DNA of 44,893 nt. It comes from JAAZFF01 sp964405775. GTDB lineage: Bacteria > Verrucomicrobiota > Kiritimatiellia > RFP12 > UBA3636. The translations under genes were made by a program, and so were the position numbers. The notes beneath the pieces were generated by a model. It was not told where the DNA came from. It saw only the letters and a program-made list of their open reading frames with translations, and did no database searches. Positions 38,985-44,893 of the stretch are shown piece after piece. Positions within the stretch are counted from its first letter, which is position 1; every line of letters begins with the position of its first letter. Where the stretch lies: the NCBI GenBank assembly GCA_964405775.1, contig CAYOPG010000009.1:1-44893 (forward strand). The letters are read 5' to 3'.

Positions 38985-39971
38985 ATGGACTCTAAAGCAA
39001 ACACCGGCGCTTCGACTGAGTTCATCTGGGGGGCTCTGCTTCACATGGGCGTCAACATGTGGTCCGACATCCCGCTCGTCAAACACGGCAAGTATCAGGG
39101 CGAGGATATGCAGCTGCTGTGTCAGGCGGACCACCTTCGGTTCGACGAAAACGTCTGGAGAACCGTAACGGGCAGAATGCACGACGTAGGCATGAACCTC
39201 GTCGTTATCGACCTTGGCGAGGCTATCCAGTACGAGAGCCACCCCGAGCTGGCGGTGAAGGGATCCTGGAATATCGAGCGCCTCCGCAAAGAACTTGATC
39301 GTTTGCGGAGCATCGGGTTGGAGCCGATACCTAAACTGAATTTCTCCACTGCCCACGACACGTGGCTCAAAGAGTACAGCAGGCAGGTGTCTACCGCCAC
39401 ATATTACAAAGTGTGTGCCGACTTGATTAAAGAGGTTTGCGAAATCTTCGATACCCCTCGCTTCTTCCACCTCGGGTATGACGAGGAGACCGCAGGTCAT
39501 CAAGCTAACCAGAGCTACATGGTGGTGCGTCAAGGAGAACTCTGGTGGCACGACTTCATGTTTTTCGTCAAAACTGTCGAGCAGTGTGGCGTCAGGCCAT
39601 GGATATGGTCCGATTACTATTGGAACCACCCCGAGGAGTTTTTGGCCAGAATGCCAAAATCAGTGCTTCAGAGCAACTGGTACTATGGCTCGTCTTTCGA
39701 TCTCGAACATCCAGAAGAAACGGTGTCCGGGATAAACGTGCGCCGGTATGTTCAGCCTTACATCGATTTAGACAAGGCCGGGTTCGACCAGATCCCTACG
39801 AGCTCCAACTGGAGTAACGACTTGAATATCGGAGGGACGATCGATTTCTGCCGGAAAAACATTTCGCGGGAGCGGTTAAAAGGTTTCATGATCGCACCGT
39901 GGTATTTCACTCTGCCCGATTGGCAGGGTAAACTTCTCGATGCTGTTGACCAGATCGCCGTGAAAAAGTAG
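38985..39971 (+). CDS. Second GH20-like TIM-barrel protein, no N-terminal domain
   Basis: A 328-residue TIM-barrel protein starting one base after the hexosaminidase stop. FHLGYDEETA (D166, E167) corresponds to the catalytic Asp-Glu of GH20, with TPRFFHLG placed as in its neighbour. VRPWIWSDYYWN matches PMIWSDMYFR of the upstream enzyme. The small N-terminal domain of ordinary GH20 enzymes is missing. It may be a diverged hexosaminidase with a different aglycone preference, or a paralog that has lost activity; the substrate is not known. Without signal peptide it stays in the cytoplasm. Phosphofructokinase follows after 9 bases. Confidence 0.72.
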   Translation: MDSKANTGASTEFIWGALLHMGVNMWSDIPLVKHGKYQGEDMQLLCQADHLRFDENVWRTVTGRMHDVGMNLVVIDLGEAIQYESHPELAVKGSWNIERLRKELDRLRSIGLEPIPKLNFSTAHDTWLKEYSRQVSTATYYKVCADLIKEVCEIFDTPRFFHLGYDEETAGHQANQSYMVVRQGELWWHDFMFFVKTVEQCGVRPWIWSDYYWNHPEEFLARMPKSVLQSNWYYGSSFDLEHPEETVSGINVRRYVQPYIDLDKAGFDQIPTSSNWSNDLNIGGTIDFCRKNISRERLKGFMIAPWYFTLPDWQGKLLDAVDQIAVKK

Positions 39972-39980
39972 GAGAAAAAG

Positions 39981-41327
39981 ATGACGATCAAGGATGTTTT
40001 TGAAAATCCAGACAATTATAGTTTCGACGTGGATCAGTTGGGTGAATGCGTAATAGACACGCCCGTCAAAAACGCTAACTTCATCAATAACGGAGAACGC
40101 ACGCTCGTTGTGCATGACTACAATCTTGTCTCGGAAGCTATAAAGGCAGGACGAAAAGTGCCGTCATTTGAAGTGGCCGGGCCGCGGCGCAGGATTTTCC
40201 ATGACCCTGCGTGGACGCGGGCCGCGGTGGTGACTTGTGGAGGCCTGTGCCCCGGGCTTAACGCTGTCATCAAGGGTATTGTTCAGTGTCTGTGGTACGA
40301 ATACGGAGTGCGTCACATATTTGGAGTACGCTATGGACTAGAGGGATTTATACCTTCTTTCGGGCACGAACCGCTCATTCTGAATCCTGATGTGGTCGAG
40401 GATATTCACCAGGAAGGCGGCACTATCCTTGGTAGCTCTAGGGGAGGACAGGACACAAGTCAGATTGTAAACACGCTCGCCCGCCTTAATATAAACATCC
40501 TTTTTTGCATCGGTGGAGATGGCACATTGCGGGCTGCGCACGACATCGCCGTCGAGGCGAAACGCATCAAGCTGCCAATCAGTGTGTTGGGTGTTCCCAA
40601 GACAATCGACAACGATCTGGCTTTCATAGGGCGTAGTTTCGGATTTGAATCGGCGGTTTACGCTTCCGGTTCCGTTATCACGGCGGCGCACGTCGAAGCC
40701 AAAGGAGCCCCGCATGGTATAGGCTTGGTAAAACTCATGGGCAGGGATTCCGGGTTTATCGCGGCATATTCCTGTCTGGCAAACTCCGTCGTCAATATGT
40801 GCCTAATCCCCGAGGAGCCGTTCAAGTTGGAAGGAGAACACGGCGTGCTTACGGCTCTGGAACGTCGATTCAGTATAGGCAAAACCCATGCTGTGATCGT
40901 GGTTGCAGAGGGTGCTGGGCAGGATCTTATAAAGGGTGAGGTGCAAAAACGCGACGCTTCGGGAAATCTCCTGAAAAAAGACATAGGCGAGTTCCTAAAA
41001 GAAAAAATCGAGTGCCATTTCGCCAATAAAAACGAAAATGTCTCAGTAAAATATTTCGACCCCAGCTACAGCATACGAAGCGTTCCGGCTGGCGGCACCG
41101 ATGCTATCTTGTGCTACACGCTGGCTAAAAACGCAGTTCATGCCGCCATGGCAGGCCGTTCTGACTGCGTAATTGGACAATGCGCCAACGTATACATGCA
41201 CGTTCCGATTGCTCTTGCCACGATCGAGCGCCAGAAGGTCGATGTCAACGGTATGCTATGGCAGTCGGTGGTCGACGCAACGCGGCAGGGTGAATACATG
41301 GGCTACGAGCCGCTCGTAGGTCGATGA
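39981..41327 (+). CDS. 6-phosphofructokinase, group X / plant-like type
   Basis: A 448-residue PfkA-superfamily enzyme, longer than E. coli PfkA (320). VTCGGLCPGLNAVIKG is the phosphate-binding start, FCIGGDGTLRAAHD has the GGDG form that goes with ATP, and GVPKTIDNDLAFIGRSFGFESA has the PKTIDND form otherwise seen in pyrophosphate enzymes. GGDGT plus PKTIDND is the combination of the group X ATP-dependent enzymes (plants, trypanosomes, some bacteria). It therefore probably uses ATP to make fructose 1,6-bisphosphate. GAGAAAAAG precedes the ATG. The PfkB-kinase gene overlaps its stop (41324-41327). Confidence 0.9.
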   Translation: MTIKDVFENPDNYSFDVDQLGECVIDTPVKNANFINNGERTLVVHDYNLVSEAIKAGRKVPSFEVAGPRRRIFHDPAWTRAAVVTCGGLCPGLNAVIKGIVQCLWYEYGVRHIFGVRYGLEGFIPSFGHEPLILNPDVVEDIHQEGGTILGSSRGGQDTSQIVNTLARLNINILFCIGGDGTLRAAHDIAVEAKRIKLPISVLGVPKTIDNDLAFIGRSFGFESAVYASGSVITAAHVEAKGAPHGIGLVKLMGRDSGFIAAYSCLANSVVNMCLIPEEPFKLEGEHGVLTALERRFSIGKTHAVIVVAEGAGQDLIKGEVQKRDASGNLLKKDIGEFLKEKIECHFANKNENVSVKYFDPSYSIRSVPAGGTDAILCYTLAKNAVHAAMAGRSDCVIGQCANVYMHVPIALATIERQKVDVNGMLWQSVVDATRQGEYMGYEPLVGR

Positions 41328-42292
41328 AACAAGATTCAATCCCTTTCTCCACCGTAACGCTTTCTCCGGCGGAGGATATCACAGCCATCCTGCAGAAATT
41401 CCCCGAGCCAGGCGATGTACTGCTGATTTCGTCTGAGACTTCGACACCCGGTGGAAAGGGACTTAACGCCGCGCGCTGGCTCGCTAGTCGAGGCCATGCT
41501 GTTGTCGCGTCCGGGCTTCTGGGGGTTGACAACGCCGCCCCGTTCGAGGATCTTATGGCACGGCTTGGAATTCGCGATTTCCTTGTGCGCATTGACGGCT
41601 ACAGCAGGCATAACGCCATGTTCACTGCCCCCGGCGGCATGTTCAAACTAAACCGTGTGGCATTTCCGGATCTTCGCGAAGGCGAGTGGAGCATCGATGA
41701 AATCCTGGCTCCGTGCATGGCTCATGGGGGCGTATGCATACTTGCAGGCTCACTCCCGCCACCCATGCCGGACGACACGTACGCCTTGATGATAAGGAAA
41801 CTTCGTGAGGCAGGCATCCCTGCTGTTCTGGACACTTCAGGCAAGGCGCTCGAAGCTGGCGTCGCCGCCGAGCCGTGTCTCATAAAGCCAAACCGTGAAG
41901 AATGCGCCGAACTTGTGGGACGCGTTATAGAAAACTCGAACGACTTTACCGAGGCCGTATTGTCGTTGCTGGACAAATGCGAATGCGTGATCGCGTCCGA
42001 CGGCCCGCGAGGCTGCTGGTTTGGATTCCGCGAACTTCTTTCTAAACGTGTATTCCACGGCTCTGCAGCAAAAGTAGACGTGGTGGATACCACTGCGGCG
42101 GGTGATGCCCTTTTGGCTGAATTCTGCCACCGGTACTTCCCTGCGAGGGTGATTGACGAATCTACAATGAGATATGCCTGCGCAGCCGGTGGAGCCGCCA
42201 TCACAATGCCAGGCGCAGCAACCCCACCGATGCAGTTGGTGGACAAGCTAGCCGCGGAAATCGTAATAACAGAAGTGTTTTTCAAGTCTTAG
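41324..42292 (+). CDS. PfkB-family sugar (phosphate) kinase, FruK/LacC-like
   Basis: A 322-residue ribokinase-fold kinase. The N-terminal GGKGLNAARWLASRGH matches 1-phosphofructokinase/tagatose-6-phosphate kinases (GGKGxNxA), CILAGSLPPPMPDDTY and LIKPNREECAELVG follow, and DTTAAGDALLAEF contains the catalytic Asp in an altered DTxGAGD box (Ala for the first Gly). The likely substrate is a phosphorylated ketohexose, such as fructose 1-phosphate or tagatose 6-phosphate, which would fit GalNAc-type amino-sugar breakdown beside the hexosaminidases. Its ATG overlaps the phosphofructokinase stop. The specific substrate is inference. Confidence 0.82.
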   Translation: MKQDSIPFSTVTLSPAEDITAILQKFPEPGDVLLISSETSTPGGKGLNAARWLASRGHAVVASGLLGVDNAAPFEDLMARLGIRDFLVRIDGYSRHNAMFTAPGGMFKLNRVAFPDLREGEWSIDEILAPCMAHGGVCILAGSLPPPMPDDTYALMIRKLREAGIPAVLDTSGKALEAGVAAEPCLIKPNREECAELVGRVIENSNDFTEAVLSLLDKCECVIASDGPRGCWFGFRELLSKRVFHGSAAKVDVVDTTAAGDALLAEFCHRYFPARVIDESTMRYACAAGGAAITMPGAATPPMQLVDKLAAEIVITEVFFKS

Positions 42293-42621
42293 CCGCAGAA
42301 TGCTTATAATTTCTCAGGGTATTCATGGTTTATTACCTTCCAGACGGCCGCGACAATCTAAATTGCTTATTGTTCATTCGCATTGAGAATTTCTGAGGAT
42401 TTCCGGAAGGATTTCTTGGGTTGACTTGAGCAAGTGCAAAATTGTAAGATCTCGCAGGATTAGGACGCTAGTTGTTTTATCGGCTTTAGGTCAAAGTCGG
42501 GACTCCTATTTCTAACAGTTTTCTAACTCGCACATGATGCCTTTTTTACAAAGATATGGTCTACTAATGCACTGGAGCAGAGTTTTTTTTAATAATATAA
42601 GCCGAGGAAAGAATAAGGAAA
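42293..42621 (+). other. Intergenic region upstream of the Ig/FN3 protein, 329 bases
   Basis: AT-rich with no supportable ORF or RNA gene. It holds the promoter at 42421-42450 and hence a long leader of about 165 bases. No clear terminator for the sugar cluster was found at its left end. Confidence 0.5.
42421..42450 (+). promoter_or_regulatory. Candidate promoter of the Ig/FN3 surface protein
   Basis: TTGACT (42421-42426), 18-base spacer, TAAGAT (42445-42450). Five of six consensus bases in each box. The leader would be about 165 bases long. Confidence 0.45.
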
Positions 42622-44748
42622 ATGAGAAATTTATCTATAGCCCACGGATTTGGTATGACGTTCAGTAAGATGTTCCCACCCATCAAATCAGTAGGTATAT
42701 GCGCTATAATCGCTCTCGCCGGCTTTTTAGCGCTCGGCACCCAGCAGGCAATGGCTCTGACGGCAGGTGATATTGACAACGCATGGTTTACAACACCATC
42801 GGTTTCAGGGACAAAGGCCGTCCTTACTGCGCAGTTCACAGACGTTGCGAATTACACGAAGAGCAATGATGGAGGCTCCCATCCAGTCTACACGATACTG
42901 GTTCAAGCCGAAGGAGAGGTTCCAGTGGAATTGCCGGTTTTCAACGTTACGCCGACGCCTGTGACCGAAGTCGAGGAGATGGATGTAGTGTCTTTCACAA
43001 TCGGGGCGACTGTGACGAATGAGCCGGTAGAGGTGACTTGCATTACTGCGCTGCCTTCCGGCGCTTCTTACTCATACGATAACGTTGTTGGTCATGGTGA
43101 GTTCGTTTGGACAACTGCACGCGGGGATGCCGGGGTTTACAATCTTGAGTTTACCGCGTTGGCGTCTGACGGTTCGCCGAAGACGAACATGGTCTCTTTC
43201 AGAGTACGAGAAGCCCTGCCAGAGGGGGTGGTTGCGCTCTTCGAGGATGATTTTGCATACGTTACGGGCGGCAGCGTGAGTTCTCCGAGTACAAGCGCAT
43301 GGTCGGATCCGCCGGAGCAGTACACCGTTGCCACTCGGATATACAATGCTGGTGGTGCGGTGAAGTTGGGAACGGCACAACAGGGAGGAACTCTGACCTC
43401 GACCAACCTAAACATCAGAGCCGGTACCGTAACTGTGCAGGTTGATGCTATAGGCTACGACTCTGATGAAAAGGAGTTCATAATAACATTGGCGGGACAG
43501 TCGTTTACAAGGACATGTTCTTCAGTTAAGGAAAGCGGAGTTTTCGACACGATTCGCTTGGATTTCACCGTAGCCGCGACGGGGTATTATCCTGTGACAA
43601 TCTCAACGGCTAATAGCAAGCGCATAATCATTGATAATATCATTGTTTCGCAGGAGGTTGCCGATGTTTCAGGTACTCCAGAGTTCTCTTTCAATCCGGC
43701 GGTGCCTGCGTCAGTTATGGAGCTTGATGCCATATCATTCAGCGTTTCCGCCTCGGTTAACGGCAACCCTACGAATGTTGTCCTTTCCTCTGCTATGCCA
43801 TCTGGCGCTTCTTACAGCTATAGCGTAGCAGAGAATTCTGGCGCCTTCAATTGGACCCCGGCACTGGGACAGGCGGGTGATTACAATCTGACCTTTGCCG
43901 CTTATGGAACTGATGGTAATGCTTATACGACGTTGATTCCGATAACCGTAGTTGCTCTGCCCTTGAGCGCGCCTGCGGGACTCGTTACTACAAACGTCAC
44001 TTACAACTCCTTTGATGTCGAGTGGGGCGGCGTCCCTGGCGCTCATGGTTACGTCGTGAACATCTGGAGCGGTAGCAGCAGCACAAACTCACCAGGGGTT
44101 GATCTTGAGGATTTCGCTGGCAGCGTGTCTGGCAGGGTGCCTGCGGCGCCGTTCGGCTGGGTGTTTACCAAGCTAGGTCCCTCGTATACTGATGGAGCTC
44201 TTAAGTTCGATGATCCTGGGTCTGTAATAGTCTCAAAAACGTATCCCAATGCCGTGACCGAACTCTCGTTCTACCTCAAAGGCAACAATACAGCGACTAC
44301 CAATCACAGCATATTCCGGGTATACGCCAGCATTGGCGAAACCGAAGCCGCAGACTGGACTGAGGTGGCGTGCTACGACTCATACACCGGCGGAGAGGCG
44401 GCCGGTCCAACCAACATCGTAACAAGAGGTGTGTTCCTTGACAAAGTGGTTTACCTCGAAGAGTCTGCCGGGTACCGTAAATTCAAATTCACTTATGATA
44501 GAACGCAGGGCAACGTGGCGTTCGACAATGTCGCGACAGTCTACGAAGGTTCCGGTACGAAGTTCCTGAACGATTGGCGCGACAAGCCTTTCCCCGCAGG
44601 AACAACCGAGTTCTCGGTTGCGAATGCTCGCCCGGAAGAATTCTACAATGTAATGGTCAGCTCTGTAAATGACGTGGAGAGTCTATATGCTCTCACGCAT
44701 GTCACTTTAGGTGTGGCGCCTAAGGAGACTATTCTGATAATCAGATAA
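42622..44748 (+). CDS. Secreted protein with Ig-like and fibronectin-III domains
   Basis: A 708-residue exported protein. The signal peptide runs to about residue 46 (SVGICAIIALAGFLALGTQQAMA), with a long basic n-region. Two putative-Ig (He_PIG-like) modules are marked by the near-duplicate lines LPSGASYSYDNVVGHGEFVW and MPSGASYSYSVAENSGAFNW, at about 110-195 and 350-445. Between them is a beta-sandwich with FEDDFAYVTGGS. A fibronectin-III-like unit (SAPAGLVTTNVTYNSFDVEW) and another sandwich (DLEDFAGSVSGR) follow. The end PKETILIIR matches the corrected tail of the surface protein at 20484. Adhesion or polysaccharide binding at the cell surface is likely. No catalytic motif seen. Confidence 0.8.
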   Translation: MRNLSIAHGFGMTFSKMFPPIKSVGICAIIALAGFLALGTQQAMALTAGDIDNAWFTTPSVSGTKAVLTAQFTDVANYTKSNDGGSHPVYTILVQAEGEVPVELPVFNVTPTPVTEVEEMDVVSFTIGATVTNEPVEVTCITALPSGASYSYDNVVGHGEFVWTTARGDAGVYNLEFTALASDGSPKTNMVSFRVREALPEGVVALFEDDFAYVTGGSVSSPSTSAWSDPPEQYTVATRIYNAGGAVKLGTAQQGGTLTSTNLNIRAGTVTVQVDAIGYDSDEKEFIITLAGQSFTRTCSSVKESGVFDTIRLDFTVAATGYYPVTISTANSKRIIIDNIIVSQEVADVSGTPEFSFNPAVPASVMELDAISFSVSASVNGNPTNVVLSSAMPSGASYSYSVAENSGAFNWTPALGQAGDYNLTFAAYGTDGNAYTTLIPITVVALPLSAPAGLVTTNVTYNSFDVEWGGVPGAHGYVVNIWSGSSSTNSPGVDLEDFAGSVSGRVPAAPFGWVFTKLGPSYTDGALKFDDPGSVIVSKTYPNAVTELSFYLKGNNTATTNHSIFRVYASIGETEAADWTEVACYDSYTGGEAAGPTNIVTRGVFLDKVVYLEESAGYRKFKFTYDRTQGNVAFDNVATVYEGSGTKFLNDWRDKPFPAGTTEFSVANARPEEFYNVMVSSVNDVESLYALTHVTLGVAPKETILIIR

Positions 44749-44764
44749 TAACAGTTGCACCAGT

Positions 44765-44812
44765 AAAATCGGGGTCGACGCCAGATTCGGTGACGACCCC
44801 GGTTTTCGTGTT
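44765..44812 (+). terminator. Rho-independent terminator of the Ig/FN3 gene
   Basis: CGGGGTCG (44770-44777) pairs with CGACCCCG (44794-44801) around a 16-base loop, flanked by AAAAT and followed by GTTTTCGTGTTT. It starts 17 bases after the stop codon. Confidence 0.8.
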
Positions 44813-44893
44813 TGCCCGCGATTTTTCTTCTGTATCCTTCCGAATAGGACGAATGCTGACCTCCCCCCATTTGTGCTTATGTAATCTTACATA

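Noticed and set aside
1..44893. CRISPR array, defence islands, insertion sequences, prophage, tRNA or rRNA
   Set aside because: Looked for on both strands; no supporting repeat, recombinase or RNA fold seen.

Overview
The window is about 45 kb of dense, moderately GC-rich bacterial chromosome, with one scaffold gap (100 Ns at 32022-32121). I see no rRNA, tRNA, CRISPR array, transposase or integrase. The gene set suggests a Gram-negative-type bacterium of the PVC group, most like Kiritimatiellota/Verrucomicrobiota/Lentisphaerota. Pointers are peptidoglycan and division genes, an Mla-type lipid transporter with an MCE protein, an autotransporter-type beta-strand repeat protein, PEGA and FHA proteins, and several TIM-barrel sugar enzymes without signal peptides. 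The taxonomic call is inference from gene content; no marker gene was compared.

Left part (1-13.0 kb) is housekeeping. A murI fragment enters from the left edge. Facing it is a minus-strand run gltA, aspS, hpt-like, murA, truB and a GntR/FCD regulator. MurA has Asp in place of the fosfomycin-target Cys. On the plus strand proB-proA-holA form a tight operon, followed by ligA on the minus strand.

Centre-left (13.2-20.4 kb) is a plus-strand operon: a six-hairpin-glycosidase-like protein, murD, a LysM lipoprotein, ftsW, a PhnP-like metallo-hydrolase and an orphan oligopeptide-type ABC ATPase. Most junctions overlap by a few bases. MurD and the LysM lipoprotein are one uninterrupted frame joined at an A7 run. 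This is either a true fusion, a slippage site, or a one-base sequence error.

From 20.4 to 26.8 kb come a beta-strand-repeat surface protein (minus) whose 3' end is frameshifted, a pair of sugar-related TIM-barrel genes (plus), and an unidentified membrane-anchored protein (minus). Undoing the frameshift gives the surface protein a C-terminal tail closely matching that of the secreted Ig/FN3 protein at 42.6-44.7 kb, which suggests a shared C-terminal signal.

From 26.9 to 32.3 kb a PerR-type regulator and a pterin-synthase-like enzyme without its catalytic Cys form an operon behind a perfect 9-1-9 palindrome. Divergent to it is a four-gene Mla-type operon: an aromatic-repeat lipoprotein of unknown function, then MlaE, MlaF and MlaD. 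MlaD carries 35-residue tandem repeats interrupted by the gap. Converging on it is a minus-strand operon of a DnaQ-like exonuclease, an FHA membrane protein, a five-repeat PEGA protein and an exported helical-repeat protein.

The right end (37.0-42.3 kb) is a plus-strand sugar cluster: two GH20-type hexosaminidase-like proteins, a group-X-like 6-phosphofructokinase and a PfkB-family sugar kinase. All lack export signals, so the cluster probably works on amino-sugar oligomers in the cytoplasm and feeds glycolysis. The secreted Ig/FN3 protein with a strong terminator closes the window.
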